Positions 32,410 through 43,900 are shown, counted from the first letter of the stretch. The stretch is DNA of 64,000 nt from Quercus robur (GCF_932294415.1 NC_065539.1:47964501-48028500); one strand, 5' to 3'. Notes: generated by a model from the sequence alone, not told the origin. A program made the numbers and translations.

Positions 32410-35400
32410 ACACCTTAAGTTGGAACTGCCGTGGTTTGGGACGACCATGCGCAGTTCAGGAACTCACCGAGATGGTGAGAAAATACTCCCCCACAATTGT
32501 TTTTCTCATGGAAACAAAATCAAAAGATACTTATGTGAAAAAGTTAAGGGCAAAACTACAGTTAGACAATGTTCACATAGTCTCTAGATTGAACACAGGT
32601 GGTGGCCTTGCCCTGTTCTGGAGCAGAGACATTAATCTACACGTCCTTGATGCAACCCCAACGTACATTGATGCAGTGGTGAACCCAGGAATGGATGACG
32701 CCTGGCGGTTTACGGGATTCTATGGAAACCCTGTAACGGCCAACCGGGAACATTCCTGGGCACTACTAAAACATTTAAGCCTCAAAATGGATCTCCCTTG
32801 GATTAGTGCAGGGGATTTCAATGAGATTGTCAGAGCAGAAGAGAAACTGGGGGGTGCTCCACGTCGGGAGAGACAAATGATTGATTTTAGGAATGCTCTG
32901 GATTTTTGTGGATTTCAGGATTTGGGTTTTGTTGGCGCCCCGTTCACGTGGTGTAACAATCAGTTTGATGGAGCAGTGACTTGGATTAGGTTGGACAGAG
33001 GAGTAGCAACCAATCCTTGGATTCAAATGTTCCCATCAACCAGAGTTCATCACATAGCTGGTTCGCTCTCGGATCATAGCCCATTGTGGATTTGTACTGA
33101 TGATGAAAATGCACGTTTTTACAGGAAAAAGAAACCTTTTAGGTTTGAAGCGGTCTGGATGAGGGATGAAGGGTGTGAAGCAGTGATAAAACATTCTTGG
33201 GAGAGCCAACCAATGGAAAATCCGATGGGCAGAGTGACAAAAAAATTAGAGGCATGCCGGTTATCCCTGCAAGATTGGAGCAAACATTCTTTTGGCAATA
33301 TTCGCCACAGGCTGCAACAAAAGAAAAAATTGCTAATGCAAGCGGAAGCAAATGCCATGAACGGATCCAACAATTCCCTTTTGAGAACATTGAGGGCGGA
33401 GGTGCATGATCTAATGGTCAAGGAGGAGTGCCTATGGATGCAAAGATCACGGGTGAATTGGTTGAAAGAAGGGGACCTTAATACAGCCTACTTCCACAGC
33501 CGTGCAAACCAGAGAAATAGAACAAATTTCATCTCCAAACTGACCTTGGACAGTGGGGAAGTGGTGGAGGATGAGCAGCAGATTGGGGAGGCATTTGTGC
33601 ACTATTTCCAAACCATCTTCCAGTCAGCCAACACAGTCGGGTTTGATCCAATCCTCCAAGGGATTGAACCAAAAGTGACAACGCAAATGAATGCCGAACT
33701 TAACCAGCCTTTCACAGCCATGGAAGTTGAGCAAGCACTCAAGCAGATGAAACCTATGACAGCCCCTGGACCGGATGGTATGCCCCCAATTTTTTACAAA
33801 TCTTATTGGAATACTGTTGGTTTTGATGTTATAGATGCATCCTTATCTGTTTTAAATACGGGTGTAATGCCTCCAAACCTAAACCATACTTTCATTACCT
33901 TAATCCCCAAAACAAAATCCCCCACAAACCTAAAAGATTACCGCCCCATAAGCCTATGCAATGTCATATACAAAATAATCTCAAAGGCCATAGCAAACCG
34001 ACTTAAAAAAATCCTCCCTAAACTTGTGTCCGAGACCCAAAGTGCCTTCATGTCAGATCGTCTCATCACTGACAACATTCTTGTAGCCTTTGAAACACTC
34101 CACCACCTAAAAAATAAAAGGAAAGGCAAAACCGGGTTCATGGCTCTAAAACTCGACATGAGTAAAGCCTATGATAGAGTTGAATGGGCATTCTTAGATA
34201 AAATCATGGAGAGATTGGGGTTTGATGATAAATGGAGGAATCTAGTGGGTTGTTGCTTTCGATCAGTCTCTTTCTCTGTCATGATTAATGGGGAACCCCA
34301 CGATTTTTTTCACCCAAGTAGGGGTCTTCGTCAAGGAGACCCCCTATCACCTTACTTGTTTCTTTTATGTGCAGAAGGTCTTCATTCTCTAATCCAACAG
34401 GCAGCTGATAGTGGAGAACTTAGGGGGGTGTCTCTTTGCAAAGAAGGGCCAAAAATTACCCATTTATTCTTTGCAGATGATAGCTTGCTCTTTTGTAGAG
34501 CAACGGAGTCAGATTGCCAAAAAGTGTTGAATATCCTCACAGTGTATGAAGAAGCATCTGGGCAGAAAATCAACCGTGACAAAACGCAACTATTTTTCAG
34601 CACAAACACACAGGAAGACACAAAGAATAGGGTGAAGGTCTTAGTGGGAGTTGAGGAGGTGACGCAATATGAAAAATACTTGGGTATGCCATCATTTGTG
34701 GGAAGAGCAAAAAGAGAAACCTTCAGTTACATTAGGGAGAGAGTGTGGCACAAAATCCAAGGATGGAAAGAAAAACTCCTATCACAAGCGGGCCGGGAGA
34801 TTTTAATCAAAGCAGTCATCCAAGCAATGCCGACCTTCACTATGGGATGTTTCAAACTTCCCAAAAACTTGTGCAAGGACATTGAAGCACTGATTAGAAA
34901 GTTTTGGTGGGGGTATTCGGGTGAGGCGAGGAAAATCCATTGGATAGCATGGAAAAAACTTTGCTTACCAAAATTACATGGAGGCTTGGGATTTAGGGAA
35001 TTGGAAAAATTCAACCTTGCTCTCCTAGGCAAACAGGTTTGGAGACTAATCCATAATACCGATTCCATGTTCTACAAAGTCTTCAAAGCAAGGTTTTTCC
35101 CTACATGCACGGTTCTTGAAAGTGGGGTGAAAACGAATGGATCATATGCTTGGCAAAGCATCCTCAAAGCGAGGGAGGTTGTCAAGCAAGGAGCATATTG
35201 GCGGATTGGGGATGGCACTAAAGTGCAAATTATGGGTGATAAGTGGCTGCCTGATAACTCCACAAAGCACATCATCTCTCCTCAAAAAAACCTCCCGATG
35301 AACGCAAAGGTATGTGCTCTAATTGATGAGGATGGCCCAAGGTGGATTAGAGACCGGGTAACACAAGAATTCTTTCCCCATGAAGCCCAACAGATTTTGG

Positions 35401-36515
35401 GAATCCCCCTATGCTCAAACCAGACCCAAGATCTTCTTATTTGGGCTGGCACAAAATCAGGGAGATACACAACAAAGAGTGCATACAAAATGCTATCTTC
35501 CAACCAGGTTTCATCCACTCCTAGCCCATCTGATTCATCGACCAATACCAGCTGTTGGAGGAAAATTTGGACCATGAATATTCCAAACAAAATCAAGCAC
35601 TTCCTATGGAGAGCTTGCCGAGAATCTCTCCCCACAAAAAAGAACCTGCTAGTCAGGAATGTCACAAGGAACGCCACCTGTGAGTGGTGCAATGAGGAAG
35701 TAGAGGACACGGTTCATGCACTATGGGGATGCCAAGTCCTCAAGGAGGTTTGGTGGGAAGAAGAAGTCCTCAGAAATCAGCTTTCAATGCGATTTGTCGA
35801 CTTCAGGGATCTATGGACTGGTATAACAAATGTAGATGTAGCGAACCTGGCTGAACGGTTTGCTATGGTCACTTGGGGTATTTGGAACAAGAGGAATGCT
35901 ACAAGAATGCAGGTGCCTTCCCTCCCATTTCATCAGCTGTACCAAAACATGCAAGAACGGTTGACTGAATTCCGGCTAGCACAGGAACAGCCGGTTTCAG
36001 AGCCCAGGCCCTCAGATACACCGCGTTGGTACCCACCCCAGAACTCACAGCACAAAGTAAACTATGATGGTGCTCTGTTCAAAGAAACTTGGCAGGCGGG
36101 AGTTGGCGCAGTAGTCAGAGACGTGGACGGACGAGTCTGTGGTGCTATTTCAGATAGAATGGCGCTACCAGGAACAGTGGAAGAGGTCGAGGCCATCGCA
36201 TGTAGAACAGCCGTACGTTTTACGCTTCAGCTTGGCCTAGCAGACGTGGTGTTTGAAGGGGATTCTGAAACCATCACAGCAGCGATCAATTCGAGCTCTC
36301 CGTGCTTTAGTTCATATGGTCATATCCTGGACGAAGTGAGAACAATGGCGCTGAACTTTGTTTCAGTTGCGTTTGTTCATGTGAAAAGGCAGGGGAATGG
36401 TGTAGCAGATAAGTTAGCAAAAGCGTCTAAAGCCATACAGTGCCCTCATGTTTGGACGAATGACATCCCAAGTGATGTGCAACAGCATGTAATCCTTGAT
36501 AGTTGTTTTGATTAA
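32406..36515 (+). CDS. LINE ORF2: endonuclease, reverse transcriptase, RNase H
   Basis: It encodes 1369 residues. In order: an apurinic-type endonuclease (MNTLSWNCRGLGRP, then GDFNEI and SDHSPLW, about residues 1-230); a reverse transcriptase with PGPDGMPPIFYKSYW, LRQGDPLSPYLFLL and the catalytic FADD (F689-D692); a zf-RVT Cys/His segment (CEWCNEEVEDTVHALWGC, near 1105); and a C-terminal RNase H (RVT_3) whose acidic residues are all visible (D1221 in NYDGA, E1262, D1286 in EGDSE, D1335 in GVADKLA). The protein nicks the target and primes cDNA synthesis from it. The RNase H is of the plant type often found in this LINE clade. No frameshift or premature stop was found. Confidence 0.95.
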   Translation: MNTLSWNCRGLGRPCAVQELTEMVRKYSPTIVFLMETKSKDTYVKKLRAKLQLDNVHIVSRLNTGGGLALFWSRDINLHVLDATPTYIDAVVNPGMDDAWRFTGFYGNPVTANREHSWALLKHLSLKMDLPWISAGDFNEIVRAEEKLGGAPRRERQMIDFRNALDFCGFQDLGFVGAPFTWCNNQFDGAVTWIRLDRGVATNPWIQMFPSTRVHHIAGSLSDHSPLWICTDDENARFYRKKKPFRFEAVWMRDEGCEAVIKHSWESQPMENPMGRVTKKLEACRLSLQDWSKHSFGNIRHRLQQKKKLLMQAEANAMNGSNNSLLRTLRAEVHDLMVKEECLWMQRSRVNWLKEGDLNTAYFHSRANQRNRTNFISKLTLDSGEVVEDEQQIGEAFVHYFQTIFQSANTVGFDPILQGIEPKVTTQMNAELNQPFTAMEVEQALKQMKPMTAPGPDGMPPIFYKSYWNTVGFDVIDASLSVLNTGVMPPNLNHTFITLIPKTKSPTNLKDYRPISLCNVIYKIISKAIANRLKKILPKLVSETQSAFMSDRLITDNILVAFETLHHLKNKRKGKTGFMALKLDMSKAYDRVEWAFLDKIMERLGFDDKWRNLVGCCFRSVSFSVMINGEPHDFFHPSRGLRQGDPLSPYLFLLCAEGLHSLIQQAADSGELRGVSLCKEGPKITHLFFADDSLLFCRATESDCQKVLNILTVYEEASGQKINRDKTQLFFSTNTQEDTKNRVKVLVGVEEVTQYEKYLGMPSFVGRAKRETFSYIRERVWHKIQGWKEKLLSQAGREILIKAVIQAMPTFTMGCFKLPKNLCKDIEALIRKFWWGYSGEARKIHWIAWKKLCLPKLHGGLGFRELEKFNLALLGKQVWRLIHNTDSMFYKVFKARFFPTCTVLESGVKTNGSYAWQSILKAREVVKQGAYWRIGDGTKVQIMGDKWLPDNSTKHIISPQKNLPMNAKVCALIDEDGPRWIRDRVTQEFFPHEAQQILGIPLCSNQTQDLLIWAGTKSGRYTTKSAYKMLSSNQVSSTPSPSDSSTNTSCWRKIWTMNIPNKIKHFLWRACRESLPTKKNLLVRNVTRNATCEWCNEEVEDTVHALWGCQVLKEVWWEEEVLRNQLSMRFVDFRDLWTGITNVDVANLAERFAMVTWGIWNKRNATRMQVPSLPFHQLYQNMQERLTEFRLAQEQPVSEPRPSDTPRWYPPQNSQHKVNYDGALFKETWQAGVGAVVRDVDGRVCGAISDRMALPGTVEEVEAIACRTAVRFTLQLGLADVVFEGDSETITAAINSSSPCFSSYGHILDEVRTMALNFVSVAFVHVKRQGNGVADKLAKASKAIQCPHVWTNDIPSDVQQHVILDSCFD

Positions 36516-36557
36516 TAATAGTTTCTGACTTGATTCTCAAAAAAAAAAAAAAAAAAA
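36516..36557 (+). other. LINE 3' UTR and poly(A) tail
   Basis: Only about 24 bp separate the ORF2 stop from the tail (taatagtttctgacttgatt then ctc), followed by 19-20 A. The terminal attctc is the signature shared with the micro-insertion at 18550-18576; the insert at 16791-16811 shares the shorter ttctc end. Confidence 0.85.
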
Positions 36558-36821
36558 ATGAACATGTTAGGCAGAAATTACAAGTTATTATTGCAATAAA
36601 TGTAACATTAACAAAGAATTATATATATATATATATTTAATGTATTTTGATAGCGATCATTTATTTTATTATACAAGCACATCTCAATGTTAAAGTATAT
36701 TTTGTCAGCTTTGTTTCTTCTTTTAGCTTGAGATCTGGTTATTACCATCTCCCTACAATTTTGTTTTCAGTATGTATTTGACAGGGAAGATTTAACTTCA
36801 TTTATTTGCTTTATTGGCTTA

Positions 36822-37054
36822 GTTTATGTTTGGATAGTGCCAAAAAGCACTTTTCAGTTGCATTTCACGTTTTTTAGTGGATTTCGTGCACTCACGTTTT
36901 TTAGTGGGTTTCGTGCACTGTTCATGGAACTTACAATACTTTTTTCAACAAAAACAACTTCAAAACTGGGTCTTACAGCACTATTCACACATTTAAATAT
37001 TTTTTTGTTACACTGTTTTCAGTTTTCAACAATAAGCAGTATCCAGACACACCC
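36822..37054. mobile_element. Tourist-like MITE (GTTTGGATAC family)
   Basis: gtttatgtttggatagtgc to agcagtatccagacacaccc with TTA at 36819-36821 and 37055-37057. It carries an internal tandem duplication of a 30 bp block (cacgttttttagtggatttc). Confidence 0.75.
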
Positions 37055-37057
37055 TTA

Positions 37058-38245
37058 TTTGGCTAATTAGGTATAATTTTTTAAAACTTAATTGCTTAAC
37101 TTACATAAAACTTATTTCAATCTCAATTATTAGAACTCGGTCTTACACGGGTCCCTTTTCTTTTCTCTCTCTTCTTTTTTTTTTTTTTTTTTTTTTTTTG
37201 ATAGACAGATCCCATTTTAAGCCAAGTAAACTATAAAATTTAAGTCCTATCAAAGAGACCCTTTAATCTTCCATTTTTTCTTTTCTGAACATATTCTCTC
37301 AGTGACTCTTCCGAATAGGAAAGTTTACTAGAAAGCTGTATGATACAAAAAGATTGATTAAAATAAGAAACAAACAAAAAATTAAATTAAATCACAAAAG
37401 AAATAGTAAAAAGGATAAGACACTTAACCCAAAAAAAAAAAAAAGATGAGACACACTCCAACACTATCTTGAAATCCTCTGTCAAATCAAAGCCTTGCAA
37501 GATAAGGCTCTTGAACAATCTAGAAATTCATATACTTATCTCCCCCGCCCACGCTTAGAATAAATATATATATATATACATACAGTGAAATTTTAAAATT
37601 ATGGAAATAAGAAATATTTTCACTTTTAGTTTAACTCCAAATAAAAAAAAAACAAATAGGGTGTCAATGTCTCAGCCAAAAATAAGAAAAAGTAATGTCT
37701 CAATGGAAGATGTGAAATCGATATATTCAATAATAAAATACTGTTGAATAGTTAACAGTGACTGTTATACAACTAGATGCAAAAATGAAACCTTTAGAAT
37801 TTTGATGTATATACGTGGGTAGGCATCAGAGAGTCCGATCGTATTTGTATTGACTACACCAATTGGAAAAGGATTTTTTTTTTTTTTAATCATATAAAGT
37901 TGTTAACAGAATATAACATATATAAAGCTACAAGAATCCGAAGCTTTACCTTGAGCAAAGAGGAAGATGAGGGTTTTTGTCTGTTAATCTATCTTAATAT
38001 TTGTCTAATCAAATCACACGGGACTAAAAAATAATTTTTTCTTCATATTCAGATCCAAAAGGAGACTAGTAAATGAATAAATAAACATCAATATAAACAG
38101 TGACCATCAATCAGCAAGGCGACTAAAAGCGAATAATGAATACGAGACCTCATGAAGAATAAACGCGGTTGTAAGCCAATGAATTTTACATTAAAAAAAT
38201 ATATTAAGAAGGATTCCTAAAACAATTTGCTTCAAGGTAAAAGTA
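37058..38245. other. AT-rich intergenic spacer
   Basis: It holds a T-run of about 27 bases (37173-37199), a short AT microsatellite (37564-37577) and A-runs. No gene was found. Confidence 0.5.
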
Positions 38246-38692
38246 AAACATGGCTGAAAGGTTTTGCAAGAGGCCTTGGGTTCACTAATAGTGCCTTGGC
38301 TGAGCTTTAGGCACTTAGAGGTGGGCTGCTGCTAGCTAAGGAAATGGACATTCAGCAACTTATAATAGAACTTGATGCTTTAAGTATTGTTATTTTAATG
38401 AACAATGAATCTGAAAACCTCTTAATGAAGCCTCTCTTATCTAATTGCAAGAGTCTCTTGAAGGAAATTTCAAACAAGCGCGTGATCCATGCATTCCGGG
38501 AACCAAACCAATGCGCTGATGCATTGGCTAAAATAGGAGCGCAATCTTTGTATAGTTTTGTTACTTTTTGTAACCCACCGTCTGTGGTGGAGGATATATT
38601 AGCTTTTGATAAGGCTAATTTACGTTGTAATAGACTTGTGAATTCCTAAGTTAATGATTAATCATGTTTTACCGAAAAAAACAAATAAATAA
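38246..38692 (+). pseudogene. 5'-truncated LINE fragment (RNase H domain)
   Basis: Translation from about 38252 gives GFARGLGFTNSALAEL, then an in-frame TAG (38309-38311, where relatives usually have Trp), then ALRGGLLLAKEMDIQQLIIELDALS and REPNQCADALAKIGAQSLY. These are the last two catalytic blocks of a plant LINE RNase H. A short 3' UTR and an A-rich tail (38678-38705) follow. It is a dead-on-arrival insertion with a later stop. Confidence 0.8.
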
Positions 38693-38705
38693 ATAAGAAA
38701 GGAAA

Positions 38706-40061
38706 AAGTTCTAACTATTTGTCCAATTTTTTTTTTTTTTTTGGGACAAACGAAGATATCCAAACCTCTCCGAATATCCCACACGCAAATTAATTTTATG
38801 AAGGTAACCCAAAGATGCTTGCAAGAGATCTCAAATTCAGGATCTCATGAAACCTTAAGTGTCATTAAGTCAATCCAGGTTTGCCCAAAACAGTTTAGAT
38901 GTTTCAAAATTTTATATTATTTGCCCAAAGTTTATTTCTAGTTTATTCAATTTATTTAGTCTTAAGTATATTTTTTTAAACTTCAGTTTTATTCAACTTG
39001 TTTTTCAAACCCCATAAAACAAATAAAGTACGCTCTCCAAACCAAAAACCGTACCATTTCCTTTACCATTTACCATGCATCGTTAAATATTCTCAAAAAA
39101 CCAATAATACAAAACCAAAACAGAAGATTCTTTTACTTGTATCCTCGTGGGCGTCGTGTTTGGGAGCTGTCATTTCTCATTATTATATTTCCTAGGAAAG
39201 CAAGATATTTCTATGCTCCCCATAGGACAGCACAACTAGAAACGATAAATATAATATAATAAGCATAGCAGCCCAATTGGAACGAAGAATATGCATCTAT
39301 GAAAGGAAAAGGATATGAATACTCAATGTCCACCCCTCGTTCAATTTGCTCGGGAAAACGCAAGTGGATACAAATTCATTGGTAAAGTGACTTTCTTTTT
39401 CAAAGGTTAAAAAAATATATGACACTTTGAACAAAGAAAAAGACAGATACCAGCCTTACTAACCATGTGAACAATACGATAATAACAAAGACAGAAGCTT
39501 CCTCTCCACAATCTTACCACTTATCTTTAGTGCCCCACTATTTAATTGCTTAAATATAAGCAAATTGTCAAAGCATTTAGTGACATGATTTTCATGATGG
39601 GCTATGAACAAGACCAACGTTTGTCACGTTTGTTCCATCGTTAGGCCTATTAGGGAAGTGACAAGATTAAAACCGCTAAGAAAACATCTTAGCAATAAAA
39701 ATTTACCTCACCATTGTTTGTAATTTTTATGATTAACCAAAAACCAACTCTTTTTTTCCCCAAGAAAGAGTAGCTAGAGTACTCAATAAGTTGAACCCTC
39801 AGGGCTAAGATGATATGAAATTTGATTCAAAGATCATTGGCAAATCAAAAATCAATTCCTAGTCTAGATCCTATTTGGCTTAGCTTAAAGAATACACTTT
39901 ATGCTGCTCAAACAATTCTCCTTTTTTTTTGGGGGGGGGGGGGGGGGGGGTGGAATCCCTCCATCACATTTGATTAATGAATAGGTTTATACATTTAAAA
40001 TTTTGAAAATATTAGTGAAGCCATATGATTATGTGGTAGTAGAGAATATCCGTACAACTAA
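38706..40061. other. intergenic spacer with a poly-G tract
   Basis: No gene was found. It includes a T-run (38727-38742) and an uninterrupted run of 20 G at 39931-39950 preceded by nine T. Confidence 0.5.
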
Positions 40062-40261
40062 GGGTCTGTTTGAATATCTTTATATTACTAAAAATTGAAA
40101 ACTTATTACTGAAAATACTGTAGCAAAATAATTTTTAAAACACAAAACACTGTAGCAAACTTTATTGCTACGTTTTTCAATACTTGGCTGGTCCGTGAAC
40201 AACGCCGTAGGACCCAATAAAAAAACACAAAACGCAAAATCATTGCTTGGCAAACGCACAC
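40062..40261. mobile_element. Tourist-like MITE (GTTTGGATAC family, reverse orientation)
   Basis: gggtctgtttgaatatc to cttggcaaacgcacac, flanked by TAA at 40059-40061 and 40262-40264. The interior shares caaaataatttttaaaacac and the inverse of the gggtcccgtg block. Confidence 0.7.
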
Positions 40262-40441
40262 TAAGTGTCTAAATCATGGTGGATTGGCATTTGAGACCCA
40301 TTAAGTGGATGTGCAACTTACCAATTAAAATAAGAAAAGATTTGGGTGGGGGTGGGGGTGGGGGTGGGAGAGGGGGGATATTGGGTATCCATATTGAGTA
40401 CATGCATTTAAAGCTTACAAAAGGTCCATACCGTCAAATGC

Positions 40442-40845
40442 AGATGTGGAGATTATGGAGAAATTTTTTTTTGGTTAAGTATGGAGAAATTATTTAGTCT
40501 TAGAGGAGGAATCCTCCCTCCTCTCATAAGGTGTGGGCCCTATCTTCCCGTAAGAGTGAATAATTTTTCGAGATTATGAGAGGCTATAAATCAAGTATCA
40601 TATACTATTAGCAGTACAACCTTCGGTAAAATTGTGGGGGGGGGGGGGGGGGGGGGGGTTGCAGGCATTTAAAACCTATAGATGTGGAGATTATGGAGAA
40701 ATTATTCAGTCTTGCAGGAGTCCTCCCTCCTCTCATAAGATGTAGGCCCTATCTTCCCGTAAGAGTGAATAATTTCTCGAGATTATGAGATGCTATAAAT
40801 CAGGTATCATATACTATCAGCAATACAAGCTTCGGTAAAATGAGT
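40442..40845. repeat. tandem duplication flanking the poly-G tract
   Basis: Copy 1 (about 40443-40635) and copy 2 (40681-40845) share gatgtggagattatggagaa .. tcctccctcctctcataag .. ccctatcttcccgtaagagtg .. cttcggtaaaat. The 23 G-run lies between them. Copy 2 overlaps the putative 3' UTR of the zinc-finger gene on the minus strand. Confidence 0.85.
40454..40491 (-). mobile_element. poly(T) micro-insertion with 12 bp target duplication
   Basis: tatggagaaatt occurs at 40454-40465 and 40480-40491 around 14 bp (T-run plus ggttaag). The duplicate copy of this region has the single site at 40692-40703, an internal empty-site control. Confidence 0.8.
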
Positions 40846-40959
40846 GGCAGCACCCTAGCTGGCCCTTTGTGCCGCACCATGAACCAAAACCACAGATTCC
40901 TGTAGAGTAATGTCACCATCAGAATACATACTCTGATCATTTTATACAAAATATAAATC

Positions 40960-43900
40960 CTAAAAGTTGCAACTGAATGCTTGCCCAATGTATCCTACAG
41001 TTCATAAGAGAGTAGGTTTTTTTTTACGTACGAGAAACTACTTTATAATTTAAATCAAGTCCCAGGCATTAGCACAAACACAAGAAGCTGTCCAAGTCTG
41101 TTGCTGTCACTCAAACATTAGTCTTATGCCACTTAATTTGCATAATCGAGAATAGCAACTTACCAGGTCCCGCCTGATGGAGATTCCTAATTGATATCTC
41201 ATTGAATTGGAGCACCAGGTCTGCACTCCCACCAAACCTTGAATAGCCACAACAAAAATGACATGTATTCATGAAATTCACTTTACTATCCTTCAGATGC
41301 TGCCATCATCAATGACATTATAAAGATAAAAGATCTTAAGTGAGTTTTGTCACCTGAAAAAAAATAATAAAAGAAAAATAAAATCTTCAAAAGAATTAAG
41401 AGGAACTCAATGGTCTGTTGTCGTCATTCTGCAGCCTCGTTTAGCTTACCCACATTACTACCCGTCCAAAAAGAGCGAAATATTTCATTTCAAAAACTTA
41501 CTTCCAGCCCCTTTGCTTCTGGCAGTAGAGGTTGGTCAACTGTGATTGGAAATTCAGCAGAAGCTTGAAATCCAGATAAGGGCAGTTCTTCCTTTACAAG
41601 ATCCTAGAAGATCTAACACCATAATAAATCATTATCACAGATTCACAATGAAAACAAAAATTCAGAACACATGGAAGGCAATGTGCTTGCTGTTGCACTC
41701 ACTCAAGGTTCTTCAATTTTTATTTTTGCTGAGATTTTATTTATTTAATTTTCTTTTCCAATTATTACCTTGGCAAATCCTGCTTTTTTACAAAATAAAA
41801 TATGAACACTTGATCAATACAAGTACTGTAAGGAAGAGAAAATATACAATTGGCAAAGCCAAAAAAAAAAAAAAAACTCTTCCTACTCCAATCTAAATCG
41901 GGAGAAAATGCCGAAATAAAATTTCCTCCATTTTCATTAACTATGAACATAGGTCAGAGATCAAGTAATGCAGAAGGCTGGAATAAACAATTTGACTCAT
42001 TTGCTTTATCAGTTTCAAAATGGGATTCTAATTCCTAACCTCATGTATTGGGCTAATTACACCTTTGCCTAGCAAAAATCCCACCAGGACTCCTATATAA
42101 CAGGAACACTTCCATTTGGCTGCTGCATGGTCCCCAGTGGTTTTCCTACAAGACCAAAAGATATCACGCATATGTACAACTTACTTGCCAGCTTTATAGT
42201 AGATTGCACCATAAATAACATGGAAAAAGAAAACAAATGAAAAACGAAGGGAGTATACATATGCTGATAAACAAGTGGGTTCCAGTTAGCTCAGTCTCTT
42301 ATCGTTGAATAAGAGATCTTGGGTTCGAACCCTGCCTAAACCAAAAACCGATTGGTGCCTGATAATAAGAGCAATTATCATCGAATAGATAGCATAGGTT
42401 GAAATCCTATCATATCTATCAAAGTCACCAAAAAAAAAGGGATAAATAAGCTGTGCATATTTTTGTCAGTAGCATTGCTTCTGTTGAAGGGATGCAAAAA
42501 TTTGAGATATTGAACCTAATAAGGCCCATAAGTTGTGGTAAAAACAGTTATTGTCAAAATGAAGTGAGCTCATTCCCAAAAACATTGCACCCCCTCTACC
42601 TGCTTATGAGCTTAGCAAACAAGTTTCCCCCCCCACCCCCCCAAAAAAAAAAAAATACAAAAAAGCTCCTAATTTCTTAGCTTAGAGCCAAAGATCATGC
42701 CTAGAATTAGCAGCTGATCCAGAAATGAAGAAATTTATATATTTATTTGATAAGCACAAATGAAAATTTTATAAATGTGGAACTGTAGTAAACCTTAGCA
42801 ACAGACTACCTGAATTGCCTGCCAATGAATAAGGCTTTGAAATATAGTTGCTTCTCATTGATCCAACAGGAGCAGGCTGAGGCCTCAGAACATTATCAAC
42901 AGTAAACTGATTTGAGAAGCTACCGGCTGAGAGGTATCCTCCAGATTTACCCAAGCATACTTCCGAACTCTGTGCAAGAATTTGATCAGGACTTCGCACA
43001 GAAGACAAGGTGTTTGTATGTCCCTGCTTTTCAAGGAATAATAACAGCTTTATGTCCTTTGTAATAAATTCATGCAATCTGCAGGATGTCAAGAAGTGTA
43101 CTGATAAAATAAATATATGAAATGCACTAATCATAGCTTTATGTGGCTATATCACATACATAAGAGGTTCATCTTACACTTCTAATCTCTTTTTGTTATG
43201 ATTACTACCATCAAACATAGAGAGTCAATTAGTAAGTTATTATATTGCAGGAATTCTAGAGTTATGACAACAGCATTACTAAAATGAGTAACATTGTAAA
43301 AGAAGATATGTTAATAACAATGAGTAGGAACTCTGTGAATTTAGTTTTTTTTTTTTTTTTAGAGTGTGAATTTAGTCGATAAGCCACTACATCTTTTTTT
43401 CTTTTCTTTTCTTTTTCTTTTTTTCTTTTTTTAACTTTCTACATGCTTAAAAATATGAAGAGAGAGTACAAAAAAGGAAATTTTGAAATCACAAACAAAA
43501 AAAGAAGATTCATAAATTCATTTCACATGCCTTGCACCCTTTCTTGCTATTCAATTGAAAGAAAGCAAGATATTGGAAATTGTACAAATGTAGCTTTCAA
43601 AAAATCAAAACAAAGTGATGCCTGGAGGATGCATAACGACTCGATATTTCAAATGATCTCTCTTTCATAAATTTCTATTGATAAAAGAACAAGCCACGTA
43701 CAACTCCCTGCAACAAGTGCATGTGTACACAATCAGCTGAAAGTAATAAAGAACAGAGACAAACCTTCCTGTTGAGCTTGTCACCCATTGTTTCAGCAGA
43801 AGAGTCCCTTGGAGATGAAACTTGTAAAGGCATTGTGTTTTCCTGTATTGTTTTTGAACTTGGCATGTCACTGCAAAGTTTCTTAGTTGATGCCTCACAG

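Larger units (their letters stand above)
30621..36571 (+). mobile_element. full-length, apparently intact LINE (plant L1-like) with target-site duplication
   Basis: The element body is 30635-36557: a 248 bp 5' UTR, ORF1, ORF2, a 40 bp 3' UTR ending tgattctc and an A-tail. atgaacatgttagg is repeated exactly at 30621-30634 and 36558-36571. Both ORFs are uninterrupted and every catalytic motif I can check is present. Together these indicate a recent insertion that may still be competent for movement. The host region carries no gene at the site. Confidence 0.95.
39931..40658 (+). repeat. cluster of three long G-tracts (G-quadruplex-prone)
   Basis: The tracts are 20 G at 39931-39950, a (GGGGGT)n tract at 40343-40378 (gggtgggggtgggggtggg) and 23 G at 40636-40658. 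Each fits G-quadruplex rules on the plus strand. The longest homopolymers could be length-variable or sequencing-sensitive. Confidence 0.85.

Noticed and set aside
35282..35710. Antisense frames within the LINE ORF2
   Set aside because: They mirror the codon structure of the real plus-strand ORF and show no domains.
42280..42360. Possible tRNA gene
   Set aside because: Boxes A and B are present but the arms do not pair as a cloverleaf, and the sequence continues into a second conserved half and an A-tail: it is a SINE.
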